Assembly: GCF_002222635.1 (NCBI RefSeq) | Contig: NZ_CP022415.1 | Location: 1,488,001-1,552,000 of the forward strand | DNA: 64,000 nt | Source: Pseudosulfitobacter pseudonitzschiae | GTDB lineage: Bacteria > Pseudomonadota > Alphaproteobacteria > Rhodobacterales > Rhodobacteraceae | Reading direction: 5' to 3' | Shown here: piece after piece, positions 1-8,614 of the stretch | How the letters are laid out: each line of letters starts with the position of its first letter | Numbering within the stretch: the first letter of the stretch is position 1 | Made by a program: the position numbers and the translations under genes | The notes under the pieces: generated by a model | Database searches by the model: none | Told to the model about the DNA's origin: nothing | Seen by the model: the letters and a program-made list of their open reading frames with translations, nothing else

Positions 1-204
1 TTCGGCCAGTCGGATTTGCGCGATGCCGGGGTTTGCAGCAATGATCTTGAGCATCCCGTAGTATCGCGGTGCGCTGCCAAAGTCTGTGATCACCTTCTCG
101 AAGCGTTTATAGGCCAGAATCTGCAACTGCCGTATCCGAAACGACACCCGATCCTGCAAATCTTGCGGGATCAGGGCGGTGTCGGTTTCGGGCAGTGGGA
201 ACAT
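1..204 (-). CDS. MarR-family transcriptional regulator, N-terminal part
   Basis: The 68 visible codons run off the left end of the window. The peptide starts MFPLPETDTALIP and contains FGSAPRYYGMLKII, followed by a segment that looks like the first helices of a MarR winged-helix domain. The recognition helix and the C-terminal dimerisation helix lie outside the window. The ATG begins two bases after the dctM stop codon, so it is probably the last gene of the TRAP operon or coupled to it. A regulator in this position plausibly controls the transporter in response to its substrate. The family call rests on the N-terminus only. Confidence 0.62.
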   Translation of the reverse strand, partial: MFPLPETDTALIPQDLQDRVSFRIRQLQILAYKRFEKVITDFGSAPRYYGMLKIIAANPGIAQIRLAE

Positions 205-205
205 A

Positions 206-1498
206 TCAGTTCATGCTGCCCGGCAGGAACAGAACGATGGCCGGAAAGGCAATCAGCAAGAGCAACCGCAGAACATCGACCAACACAAAGGGCAGAACCC
301 CCTTGAAGATCGTGGGCAGGCTGACACGTGTGGCGATCGAATTGATCACAAAGACGTTCATGCCGATGGGCGGCGTGATCAGGCCCAGTTCGACCGTCAT
401 GACGATGATGATGCCGAACCAGATCGGATCAAATCCCAGCTCGGTGATGACCGGAAAGACGATGGGCACCATCAGAATGATCATGGCCATCGCATCCAGA
501 AAACAGCCCAGTACCAGAAACAGCAACATGATCAAAAGCAGCGTGCCATAGCGGCCCGCGCCCAAATCCAACAGGAATTGTGTCAGGTCCTGGGGCACCT
601 GCGTGATCGCCAGAAAATATCCGAACAGCGTCGCACCGATCAGCACCACATAGATGGCAACCGATGTGCGCAGAGCTTCGACCAGGCAATCCAGCAGCTT
701 GGCCAAATTCAGTCGTCGCCGCACGAACCCGATCAGCGCGGTCAGAAATGCGCCCGCCGCCGCTGCTTCGGTTGCGGTGACGATGCCAAAGTAGATCGAC
801 ACAATCACGGCGATGAACAGCAGACCCACGGCCCAGACTCCGCGCAGCGATGCGAATGCATCGAGGAACGAGAATGTATCGCTGGCGGGCAGGGTGCGCG
901 CGTACCAGATGCGCACGGTGGCCATATACATGAACACCGCCAGAATACCGGGCACGATGCCTGCAATAAACAAGGTGCCGATGTCCTGTTCGGTGATAAA
1001 CCCGTAGATCGCCAGCACCACAGAGGGCGGGATCAGAATGCCCAAGGTGCCGCCTGCCGCGATGATACCGGTCGAGGCATCATCGGGATAGCCGGCCTTC
1101 TTCATTTCGGGATAGGCAATCTTGGTCATTGTGGCGGCTGTGGCCACCGATGAACCGCAAATCGCGGCAAAGCCTGCACAAGCGCCAACCGTCGCCAGCC
1201 CCAGACCGCCACGAAAGCCGCCCAGCCAAGCACGTCCCGTGCGAAACAGCTCGGATGACATGCCCGAGTTGGTCGCCAAAACCCCCATCAGGACAAAAAA
1301 CGGTATCAGTGTCAGGTTGAAATCCGTGATGGTGCTGATCGGTGACTGTGCCAGCAGGTTCAGTGCAGGTTTCATGCCCACCACCGCGCCAAAGCCGCCA
1401 ATACCCACCAACCCCATCGCCACCCCGATCGGCACACGTAGGATCATCAATGCAAACAAAACCACAAAGCCGCCGCCGGCCACCCATTCACCGCTCAT
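206..1498 (-). CDS. dctM: TRAP transporter large permease subunit (DctM type)
   Basis: A 430-residue, very hydrophobic protein with about 12 membrane segments, the usual size for the large TRAP subunit that carries ion-coupled solute flux across the inner membrane. Family features include the opening VVLFALMILRVPIGVAMGLVG, the GGTLGILIPPSVVLAIYG segment and the C-terminal ELGLITPPIGMNVFVI. Its ATG overlaps the stop codon of the small permease gene (ATGA), which implies translational coupling. The genes run dctP, dctQ, dctM and marR on the minus strand. The substrate cannot be read from the permease. Confidence 0.93.
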   Translation of the reverse strand: MSGEWVAGGGFVVLFALMILRVPIGVAMGLVGIGGFGAVVGMKPALNLLAQSPISTITDFNLTLIPFFVLMGVLATNSGMSSELFRTGRAWLGGFRGGLGLATVGACAGFAAICGSSVATAATMTKIAYPEMKKAGYPDDASTGIIAAGGTLGILIPPSVVLAIYGFITEQDIGTLFIAGIVPGILAVFMYMATVRIWYARTLPASDTFSFLDAFASLRGVWAVGLLFIAVIVSIYFGIVTATEAAAAGAFLTALIGFVRRRLNLAKLLDCLVEALRTSVAIYVVLIGATLFGYFLAITQVPQDLTQFLLDLGAGRYGTLLLIMLLFLVLGCFLDAMAMIILMVPIVFPVITELGFDPIWFGIIIVMTVELGLITPPIGMNVFVINSIATRVSLPTIFKGVLPFVLVDVLRLLLLIAFPAIVLFLPGSMN

Positions 1499-2049
1499 TT
1501 TTGATCACTGTCCTGCAGAAGTGTTTCGTCAAAGGCGTCGAATTCGCCCAGATCACGGCCATCGCGCACAATAATCACCAGCCGCACTGCGGTGGTGAAC
1601 AGCGCCGCCACCATCCCCAGCCAGATCGCTGCGAAAAACGGCCAGTGGGCCAGACGCAACTCCATCGTCACGTCGCCACCGCCCATCGCATCCATCACCC
1701 GTTCACCGATTTTCCATGTCAGCAGCGCGGTAAAGCCCAACAGCACAAGCCAGGCAAAGCCGTTGATCGCAATTTGCACCGGCTTGGGCACGGACAATGC
1801 CAGCAAATCAACCTTGATATGGGTGCCGTGAAATCCAAGACTGGCCAGCCCCCATGCAATCGCAATCCCCAGTACCAGCCGCGAGACGTCAAAAACATCC
1901 GGCACCGGACGGGCAAAGCCATAACGCCCGATGGCCGACACCACGATCAGCACCGTGACAAGGCCCAGCATGATGCCCGCAACCCGTTCGATATTTTGGA
2001 TAATTTTGCCGACAATCCGGTTGCCGTCGCCACGCCGCTCGGTGGACAT
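1495..2049 (-). CDS. dctQ: TRAP transporter small permease subunit (DctQ type)
   Basis: A 184-residue protein with four predicted membrane helices; IAWGLASLGFHGTHIKVDLL and the WPFFAAIWLGMVAALFTTAV region match the DctQ family. It pairs with the large permease. A GTG further upstream at 2088 keeps the frame open but lies inside the intercistronic hairpin. The ATG at 2049 follows AAAGGAAG at good spacing and is preferred. The gap to dctP is 76 bp and holds the hairpin described separately. Confidence 0.88.
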   Translation of the reverse strand: MSTERRGDGNRIVGKIIQNIERVAGIMLGLVTVLIVVSAIGRYGFARPVPDVFDVSRLVLGIAIAWGLASLGFHGTHIKVDLLALSVPKPVQIAINGFAWLVLLGFTALLTWKIGERVMDAMGGGDVTMELRLAHWPFFAAIWLGMVAALFTTAVRLVIIVRDGRDLGEFDAFDETLLQDSDQK

Positions 2050-2076
2050 AAACCGCTTCCTTTCCACGGGTTCAGA

Positions 2077-2109
2077 GCCGCGCGGCACCTGTTGGGTGTG
2101 CCGCGCGGC
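2077..2109 (-). promoter_or_regulatory. Intercistronic hairpin between dctP and dctQ
   Basis: Perfect 12-bp inverted repeat, GCCGCGCGGCAC at 2077-2088 and its complement at 2098-2109, with a 9-base loop. No T-run follows in either direction, so it is not a standard terminator. Its place directly after the binding-protein gene suggests an mRNA-stabilising or attenuating structure that gives more binding protein than permease. That role is inferred. Confidence 0.7.
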
Positions 2110-2125
2110 CTGTTTTCAGGCGTGA

Positions 2126-3145
2126 TCAGTAACGCGCGTCGTTCGCTTCAAGCGATTTGACGAACCCGTCAAAGATCGCATCAGCGTCGCCACCGGCAGC
2201 CGTAACGTTGTCGCGCCATTCGGCGATCAACGGTTCGGCTGCGGTGCGCCATGCAGCGACTTCTTCTTCGGTCGGCACGTTCAACGTCTGTTCGGAATCA
2301 GCGATCAGCTTTTCACGGGCGGCCATGTCATCGTCAAACCAGCCTTGGGCCACATTCGAAGACCACTCGGGCGTGCAATGGCTGTCGATCACAGCCTTGT
2401 CCGCATCAGACAGGCCCGCATAGCTGTCGGGGTTCATCAACAGAATCTGTGCCGACATATAAAACGGCATATCAAGATGCTGCTGGACTTCGTCGGTCAG
2501 TTTGAAGTCGTACATCGCACCCCACGGGAATGTCACAGCCTCGGCTGTGCCGCGCGACAGGGCCTCGCGAACTTCGGGTGCTGGCACCTGAACCGGTCCG
2601 CCGCCCAGCAGGCTGACGAAACGTGCCATCGTGGCGTGTGCAGGTCGGATGTTTTTGCCCTTGATGCCTTCGGGTGCGGTGATCTTGTCCTTGGAGTGCA
2701 GCGTGCCGGGGGCATGGGGATGCACAAAGCATACCTTTACATCCGGCATTTCCGCAGGGGCGCCAAATTCGGCGTACCATTCGTGGATCGCCTTGGCCCC
2801 GCGCACGGAATCGTCGACCAGAAACGGCACTTCGGTCAGGGCATAAATCGGAAAACGACCCGCAGTATAGCCGGGGTTGACCCATGCAAAATCGACGATG
2901 CCCTGCTTGACCATATCGTAATGGTCAGGTGCCTTGCCCAGTTGTTGTGCCGGAAAAACCTGAATGGCAATGCGCCCTTCCGAGGCCTCTTCGACGTCTT
3001 TGGCCCAAGGCGTGATACCTTTGGACGCGGGCGCGATGCCTTCGGGCACCCAATGCGACAAACGCAATGTGGTATCTTGTGCAAACAGTGTTGCGGGCGC
3101 GACAATGGCCAAAGCCGCAACGCGAGCGATATTTTTAAACTTCAT
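2126..3145 (-). CDS. dctP: TRAP transporter substrate-binding protein (DctP type)
   Basis: A 339-residue periplasmic protein with a signal peptide (MKFKNIARVAALAIVAPATL, cleaved near LFA-Q). The mature start TTLRLSHWVPEG and the GKNIRPAHATMARF segment, which should hold the conserved substrate-carboxylate arginine, fit the DctP fold. The reading frame is open about 430 bp further upstream, but the ATG at 3145 follows a strong GGGAGGATT site and starts the signal peptide. It is the first gene of the operon. The substrate is probably a carboxylate, as for most of the family, but is unknown here. Confidence 0.92.
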   Translation of the reverse strand: MKFKNIARVAALAIVAPATLFAQDTTLRLSHWVPEGIAPASKGITPWAKDVEEASEGRIAIQVFPAQQLGKAPDHYDMVKQGIVDFAWVNPGYTAGRFPIYALTEVPFLVDDSVRGAKAIHEWYAEFGAPAEMPDVKVCFVHPHAPGTLHSKDKITAPEGIKGKNIRPAHATMARFVSLLGGGPVQVPAPEVREALSRGTAEAVTFPWGAMYDFKLTDEVQQHLDMPFYMSAQILLMNPDSYAGLSDADKAVIDSHCTPEWSSNVAQGWFDDDMAAREKLIADSEQTLNVPTEEEVAAWRTAAEPLIAEWRDNVTAAGGDADAIFDGFVKSLEANDARY

Positions 3146-3433
3146 GATAATCCTCCCTAACGAGACCTGTGATCCTCCCACGATCCCGAAATTGATGGAT
3201 ATCAAACATTCGTGCACAATCAAGTTTAATCGCGTGGATTTGGCGGGTTTCCATGCGATACGGTAAAACTCAGCAGGTAGATTAAGCGCCCGTTCACGCA
3301 TTGACGTCATAACAGGTTTATAATGGCAATCGTGCCTGAAATCTGTCTGGGACTGCACGTTGCGGATGCTGAACACCTTGTGCCACTGCCTTGAGAAACC
3401 TTCCGGGCCCGCACCTTTGAGGGATGCTTCGGC

Positions 3434-3949
3434 ATGAAAGAAACACGCATGCACATCACTCAAGGTCAACACGCGGCGTCGTGCGATCCCGATGTGGTGA
3501 TCACCACGCTTCTCGGGTCTTGCGTGGCCTGCTGCCTGTGGGATCCCGACGCAAAGGTGGGCGGGATGAACCACATGCTGTTAACCGTGCGCGGCGATGC
3601 CAGCCTGAGCGACAATTTGATTGGCATCAACGCGATGGAAGTGTTGATCAACGAGTTGATCAAAGCCGGCGCCCGGCGGGAGTCGCTGCGCGGTAAAGCT
3701 TTTGGCGGTGCCCGCATGGTGAACGGTCTTTCAGACATCGGAGAGGCGAATGCCCAGTTCACGCTAGATTTTCTGGCGCGTGAGGGCATCACCTGCGACG
3801 GTCATTCTTTTGGCGGCACAAATGCCCGCAACATCCGGTTCTGGCCTGCAACAGGCCGCGTGCTGCAACGCATCTCGACCGATATTATTGACGAGCCACG
3901 GACAAGTGTTCAGACCCCACCCAAGGGCAATGATCTTGAGCTGTTCTAG
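3434..3949 (+). CDS. cheD: CheD, chemoreceptor glutamine deamidase
   Basis: CheD deamidates glutamines in methyl-accepting chemotaxis proteins and so takes part in adaptation. The 171-residue protein has the CheD catalytic layout: LGSCVACCLWDP with the nucleophilic cysteine, GGMNHMLL with the histidine, and a conserved C-terminal half (FGGTNARNIRFWPATGRV). It lies convergent to the minus-strand che operon rather than inside it. An in-frame ATG 15 bp downstream is an alternative start. The extreme C-terminus is NDLELF, which resembles the tail of the neighbouring small che-operon protein. Confidence 0.93.
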   Translation: MKETRMHITQGQHAASCDPDVVITTLLGSCVACCLWDPDAKVGGMNHMLLTVRGDASLSDNLIGINAMEVLINELIKAGARRESLRGKAFGGARMVNGLSDIGEANAQFTLDFLAREGITCDGHSFGGTNARNIRFWPATGRVLQRISTDIIDEPRTSVQTPPKGNDLELF

Positions 3950-4395
3950 CCGGAGTTGGGCGAAGGGGCCGTGCCAGCAAATGGGGCAAGGGTGATCCAC
4001 GAGAAGTTCTGACGTTTGAAATACGAGTTTGGCGGCGAAGAACGCCACCGGACAGAGATTGTCAGCAGCTTGCTCGCGCATAGCATTTCGGCAGGTGTTT
4101 CAAAATGCCGGTTCAATCACATTATTCGTCCTGTTCTTAGGCGATCCAACCTTCTGAGGTCACCGCGTGACCTGAATGTGCCAGAGCACGCGCGCAGCTT
4201 GTATCGCATCGCCGCGCGCAAGTGCTCTTGCTGCATCATCGCAAGCGAAGGCTTCACTACGCAGGTGCAAGTTGCGCCCTGACGTCGCAGTTGCATTGCG
4301 CGTCTGATCAACCCGCATCTACGATCAAACAATGATGTCCGCGTTGACCGTACCAAAGCGGAAATCGAATGCTGAATTGCGGCTCTTACGGCCTC
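3950..4395. other. Non-coding gap between cheD and the che operon
   Basis: About 446 bp between two converging transcription units. No reading frame here has a credible start site or a recognisable product. The only clear structure is an inverted repeat, AGGTCAC-CGC-GTGACCT, at 4157-4173. It lacks a T-run, so it is not an obvious terminator. No piece of cheB was recognised in any frame. Confidence 0.6.
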
Positions 4396-4734
4396 CTAAA
4401 ACAGATCCAATGCCCCTGCAGTGCCGGTTTGACCGGCATTGCTCCCGTCGTTGTGGATCAACTGCCGAGTGCTTTCCAACCGCACCGAGTCGCACAAGCT
4501 GTCGTGCTGCTGATCCGGCTCGCGAAACTGTCTGACCAACTCGGAAATATCCATCAAGGACTGGTGCAAATAATCCAGCTTTTGCATGCCGGTCAGAAAA
4601 TCCGCTTCGGTCATATCCAGATGCTTGAAATGCGCACCGATCAACAGTTCGACCTGCCGTACCTGGGCTGCAAGCTCGGCCAGATGCGCACCCGTGCGTG
4701 TGGTCAGCGGGGTCTTCGACATATCCGCATTCAT
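4396..4734 (-). CDS. Small helical che-operon protein, CheZ-like candidate
   Basis: A 112-residue protein with no firm family match. It is the last gene of the che operon; its ATG overlaps the stop of the upstream cheY (ATGA). The middle (residues about 15-70) looks like one or two long amphipathic helices and contains D54-YLH-Q58. This matches the D-x-x-x-Q spacing of the catalytic Asp and Gln in CheZ phosphatases. The chain ends ALDLF, reminiscent of the C-terminal CheY-docking peptide of CheZ. It is much shorter than CheZ (about 214 residues). Either a small CheY-P phosphatase or an unrelated CheE/CheU-like accessory protein is possible. Confidence 0.6.
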   Translation of the reverse strand: MNADMSKTPLTTRTGAHLAELAAQVRQVELLIGAHFKHLDMTEADFLTGMQKLDYLHQSLMDISELVRQFREPDQQHDSLCDSVRLESTRQLIHNDGSNAGQTGTAGALDLF

Positions 4735-5117
4735 AGCGGCCCCACCACGGTTTCAATGCACCGCCGCAAATCAATCGGTTCAAACGGTTTTTTCAGGTAA
4801 TTGTTCATGCCCAGTTTACGGCCATGATCCATGATCTGTTGTTCAGCCCGTCCGGTGATCAAAATAAATCCGATCTTCTGTGTTTCGGGCTGGCTGCGCA
4901 AATGATGTAGAAACGTCAGACCATCCATATTGGGCATGTTGTAATCGGAAATCACCAGATGCACAGGCGTGCGTTGCAACTGTACCAACGCGGCGGCACC
5001 ATCATCGGATGTATAGACGGTTTGAATGCCAAAACCGTCCAGCGCCTGTGTGATCAGGCCACGACTGGTGGACATATCATCTACGACCATGATCCGGATT
5101 TGATCACGAAGTGCCAT
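4731..5117 (-). CDS. cheY: CheY-type single-domain response regulator
   Basis: A 128-residue receiver domain without an output domain. The acidic pair is VVDDMS (residues 11-14), the phospho-acceptor is D58 in VISDYNMPNMDG, and the switch threonine and lysine are in ILITGRAE and YLKKPF. It should be phosphorylated by CheA and act on the flagellar motor or as a phosphate sink. It overlaps cheR upstream and the CheZ-like gene downstream, so all three are probably co-translated. It is the second cheY of the operon. Confidence 0.93.
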   Translation of the reverse strand: MALRDQIRIMVVDDMSTSRGLITQALDGFGIQTVYTSDDGAAALVQLQRTPVHLVISDYNMPNMDGLTFLHHLRSQPETQKIGFILITGRAEQQIMDHGRKLGMNNYLKKPFEPIDLRRCIETVVGPL

Positions 5118-6015
5118 TCAGTTTCCCCTGTCTCTTGAACGTATCTGGTAGGTTGGTGTCAAAGGTTGGAGATTTGTCATAAGCGGTGGGCCCGGACATA
5201 CAAAACCCCAAGGCTTCGGGCGCGGGCACTCGTTCCGAGTGCCCAAGAAACAAAACGCCATCGGGGGCCAGAACCGAATGGAACCGCGGCCAAAGGGCGT
5301 CTTGTGTCGGACTGTCGAAGTAAATCACGACATTGCGGCAAAATATGGCGTCAAAGACATGGTTCATTGGCCAGGGCTTGAGCAGGTTCAATTCCTTGAA
5401 CCGTATTAACTGGCGCAGCGCATCTGTCATTTTATGGGCAGGCTGTCCCGCATTGTCGACAGGCTGCAAGAACCGTTTGCGCAGATGATCGGGTATGCCC
5501 TGAAGCATCCTGTCGGGATAAACGGCGTCACGGGCAAAGGCGATCACTTTCGGGTCAACATCCGTGGCCAGAATCCGGAAATCCGCATCTTGCAGTGAAG
5601 GATCATGGTCCAGCAGATGCATGGCGATCGAAAACGCTTCCTGCCCGTTGGAACATCCCGCAGACCAGATGCGGAATCGTCCGCCTGCTTTCAGCTTTAC
5701 CTGCGCCCGTGGCAGGATCTTGTCGCCTAGAATGTCGAAGTGATGCGGTTCGCGAAAGAACTGCGACACGTTTGTCGTCAGCGCCGAAATCATCATGCGC
5801 CGCTCATCGGTGCCAGCGTCCGAGCGGATCAACGCCAGATAACCTTCAAATGTGGCGGTCTTTGTCTCGCGCAGCCGGTGGCGCAGGCGCGATTGCACCA
5901 TGCGCACCTTCTCGGGGGCAAGGATCAGGCCCGCCTCGTGGTAAGACACCTGATGCAAGGCCTCGAGCGTCGCCAGCGACAGCTCGGCTTCAAGGTCTTG
6001 GCGGACATCTGTCAT
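5104..6015 (-). CDS. cheR: CheR, chemotaxis protein methyltransferase
   Basis: The 303-residue protein transfers methyl groups from S-adenosylmethionine to receptor glutamates. The N-terminal helical domain (about residues 15-85) is followed by a Rossmann-type domain with the CheR signatures FFREPHHFDIL, RIWSAGCSNGQEAFSIAM, ILATDVDPKVI and IFCRNVVIYFD. The gene overlaps cheW upstream by four bases and cheY downstream by 14. No methylesterase gene (cheB) accompanies it in this window. Confidence 0.95.
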   Translation of the reverse strand: MTDVRQDLEAELSLATLEALHQVSYHEAGLILAPEKVRMVQSRLRHRLRETKTATFEGYLALIRSDAGTDERRMMISALTTNVSQFFREPHHFDILGDKILPRAQVKLKAGGRFRIWSAGCSNGQEAFSIAMHLLDHDPSLQDADFRILATDVDPKVIAFARDAVYPDRMLQGIPDHLRKRFLQPVDNAGQPAHKMTDALRQLIRFKELNLLKPWPMNHVFDAIFCRNVVIYFDSPTQDALWPRFHSVLAPDGVLFLGHSERVPAPEALGFCMSGPTAYDKSPTFDTNLPDTFKRQGKLNGTS

Positions 6016-6470
6016 GCGGCATCACTTTGAGGTGCAGGTACAATTTCGGACAGTTCAAGCACGCGGATCATCCGATCGTCCAGCAAAGTCAGCGCCTTGA
6101 TAATGCCCCCGCCACCGGTCGAGGCCGAATCCGGCGGTGGCTGCAGATCGTTAGAAGTAAGCGCAATGATGTCCGACACAGCATCGACCAGCAGGCCGGT
6201 CATCGTCTCTTCGAATTTCACCACGATAATCACGTTGCGATCGGTATGCTCGCGGGGCGGCAGCCCCAACCGTTCAGCCAGATCCATCACCGGCAAAACC
6301 GTGCCGCGCAGGTTGATCACACCCTTCATATAGCTGGGTGCATGGGGCAGTGGCGTGGTGCGGGTCCAGCCGCGAATTTCGCGGACGCACATGATATCGA
6401 GCGAATATTCCTGATCACTCAATCGGAAGGTCAGAAGCTCTACGGGGGTGCTGGGGGGGATGTCATTCAT
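6012..6470 (-). CDS. cheW: CheW, chemotaxis coupling protein
   Basis: A 152-residue single CheW domain that links chemoreceptors to CheA in the polar array. Visible family features are LLTFRLSDQEYSLDIMCVREI, the YMKGVINLRGTVLPVMDLAERLGL core and LLVDAVSDIIAL. Its start overlaps the cheA stop (ATGA) and its stop overlaps the cheR start, so expression is coupled. Length and domain content are standard. Confidence 0.95.
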   Translation of the reverse strand: MNDIPPSTPVELLTFRLSDQEYSLDIMCVREIRGWTRTTPLPHAPSYMKGVINLRGTVLPVMDLAERLGLPPREHTDRNVIIVVKFEETMTGLLVDAVSDIIALTSNDLQPPPDSASTGGGGIIKALTLLDDRMIRVLELSEIVPAPQSDAA

Positions 6471-8602
6471 GGCGTCATTTCCATCAATTTGGGAGAGAGG
6501 GCCGAGGTGTTGCTCTGGGCCTGTGCGATGATGTCTGCAGGATCAAGGATCAGGGCAATCTGCCCGTCACCAAGGATTGTCGCAGCGGCAATTCCGGGCG
6601 CGCGATAAAAGCTTTCGTCGAGCCCCTTAATAACAACCTGACGCTGGTCCTGAATCTGGTCGACGATCAGGGCGGCCCGGCTGCCTGCCTCGTCAGCAAT
6701 CAGCAGAACGACAGAGTCCAGATAACTGTCTTGCGCCTTGCGGTATCCCAATTCGACCCCAAGATCGAACAATGAGACAAATTCGCCGCGCACCCGGACC
6801 ACGTTCAGACCGGGGCGGGTTTGTTCAAGATTGTCGTGGTCAATGGTCAGTGTTTCGATCACCAGATTAAGCGGCAAGACCATCGTTTCACCCGCCACAT
6901 GCACAACCATCCCGTCCAGCACGGCAAGCGTCAGCGGCAGCGAAATCGAGAAGGTCGTGCCGCTGCCCGGCGTGGACGTGATGGTGATCCGCCCGCCCAG
7001 TGATTGGATGGCATTGCGCACAACATCCATTCCAACGCCACGTCCGGACAGGTCCGAGACCTCGGAGGCCGTCGAAAACCCCGGCAAAAACAGAAGGTTG
7101 TCGATTTCCATGTCGGACAGCACAGCATCTTGGGCGATCAGACCCTTGATCGTCGCGATCTGCTGGACTTTGTGCCGGTTTATGCCGCCGCCGTCGTCGG
7201 AGACCTCGATGATCACGCGGCCCGAGCGGTGGGCGGCGGTCAGTTTAACGGTGCCCTGTTCCGGCTTGCCTGCGGCGATGCGATCCTGCGTGGCTTCCAG
7301 ACCGTGATCAACGGCATTGCGGATCATATGGGTCAGCGGGTCGGACAAGCGTTCGATGACAGTTTTGTCGACCTCGGTTGTGTCGCCTTCGGTGACAAGA
7401 CGCACGTCCTTGTGCACCGCTGCGGAACATTCACGCACGATGCGCGACATACGTTGAAACAGTGATTTGACGGGCTGGGCGCGGATCATCATCACGCTGT
7501 CCTGAATGTCGCGGGTCAGGCGCTGGAATTCTTCAAGCCCGTTCATCGCGTCTGAATGGGGCGACAGGCCGGAAGATTCGAGGCTTTGTGACAACATCGC
7601 CTGATTGATGACCAATTCGCCCACAAGGTTCACCAGACGCTCAATCCGATCCAGATCGACGCGCACGACGGCTTTGGCAGCGGGCGGTTGTATTGTCTTG
7701 GCCTTGGCGGCGGGAGACGGCGGGGCGCTGACCGGGGCGGACTCGGCCGGTTCGGGTTTGGCGGCAAAGGACGGGACCAGATCGGGCAGGGGCGGCAGAT
7801 CAGGCAAGGCTGTGCTTGCCGGGACCGCTTGCGTAGCTTGTGGGCTTTCAACCGTCAAGTCGCACAGACCTTCGACAAATTCGAAGACCGAGGCAATTTC
7901 ATCCTCAGTCACGTCCGCTGTCAGGACGATGGTCCATTCCAGATAGGCCGCTTCGGGCGCGCACTCTGTCAGTCGGGGCACCTTGTCGGTCACGCAGATA
8001 ATCTCGCAGGGGCCAAGATCTGTCAGCGCGCGCAGGATCATAAAAGGCTCGTTGCCCGTTTCATAAAGCTCGGCGTGCGGGACAAAATGTATTGTGAACT
8101 GTCCGGCTCTGGCGGATGGCAACGGTGGCAGGTCTGGCAGGCACAGATCAAGTGCGAGGCCCATCGGTTGAAAGTCGATCTCCGCTTCGTCTTCTTCTTC
8201 CACGCCCTTGTTGCCCAGCAGCGCATCCAATTCGGTCAGGATCGCATTGCCCTCAGCTTCGGGCAGCACGCCGCCATCGCGCGACTCCCGCACCAGATCC
8301 GATAGGTGATCGGCGGCGCGAAAGAACAGTTTAATCGCGTCACCATCGGCCACCAGCGTGTTGCTGCGCACACCGTCCAGCACCGTTTCGTAGCGATGCG
8401 CAAAGCGCACCAACCCTTCAAGCCCAAAGGCACCTGCACCCCCCTTGATCGAATGGACCGCGCGGAAAACAACGTTGATGGTTTCAAGATCGTCGCCGTT
8501 GTCGGCCATAGTTTGCAGACCGTCCTGCAATGCCTCTAGCAGCTCTTCGCATTCGATAAAGAAAGAGGCCCTGATTTCGGCCATCGGGTCGGGTTGGGAC
8601 AT
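6467..8602 (-). CDS. cheA: CheA, chemotaxis sensor histidine kinase
   Basis: A 711-residue cytoplasmic kinase with the full CheA layout: an Hpt domain with phospho-acceptor H50 in AVHSIKGGAGAFG, a less conserved middle, a Pro/Ala-rich linker at about 265-310, the P3 dimerisation helices, the ATPase domain with the N-box HMIRNAVDHGLEA, DDGGGI and GRGVGMDVV, and a C-terminal CheW-like P5 domain (VLPLNLVIETL to LILDPADII). It autophosphorylates and passes phosphate to the two CheY proteins in this operon. It lies between cheY and cheW. Confidence 0.96.
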   Translation of the reverse strand: MSQPDPMAEIRASFFIECEELLEALQDGLQTMADNGDDLETINVVFRAVHSIKGGAGAFGLEGLVRFAHRYETVLDGVRSNTLVADGDAIKLFFRAADHLSDLVRESRDGGVLPEAEGNAILTELDALLGNKGVEEEDEAEIDFQPMGLALDLCLPDLPPLPSARAGQFTIHFVPHAELYETGNEPFMILRALTDLGPCEIICVTDKVPRLTECAPEAAYLEWTIVLTADVTEDEIASVFEFVEGLCDLTVESPQATQAVPASTALPDLPPLPDLVPSFAAKPEPAESAPVSAPPSPAAKAKTIQPPAAKAVVRVDLDRIERLVNLVGELVINQAMLSQSLESSGLSPHSDAMNGLEEFQRLTRDIQDSVMMIRAQPVKSLFQRMSRIVRECSAAVHKDVRLVTEGDTTEVDKTVIERLSDPLTHMIRNAVDHGLEATQDRIAAGKPEQGTVKLTAAHRSGRVIIEVSDDGGGINRHKVQQIATIKGLIAQDAVLSDMEIDNLLFLPGFSTASEVSDLSGRGVGMDVVRNAIQSLGGRITITSTPGSGTTFSISLPLTLAVLDGMVVHVAGETMVLPLNLVIETLTIDHDNLEQTRPGLNVVRVRGEFVSLFDLGVELGYRKAQDSYLDSVVLLIADEAGSRAALIVDQIQDQRQVVIKGLDESFYRAPGIAAATILGDGQIALILDPADIIAQAQSNTSALSPKLMEMTP

Positions 8603-8614
8603 CTTTTGGTTCTC

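Noticed and set aside
3301-3324. TTGACG and TATAAT upstream of cheD as a sigma-70 promoter
   Set aside because: The hexamers are only 12 bp apart; the good TATAAT may still act with another -35, but the pair is not a valid promoter.
4016-4356. Possible transposase or cheB remnant in the cheD gap
   Set aside because: Translations of all frames give no recognisable motif, and no terminal inverted repeats or target duplications were found.
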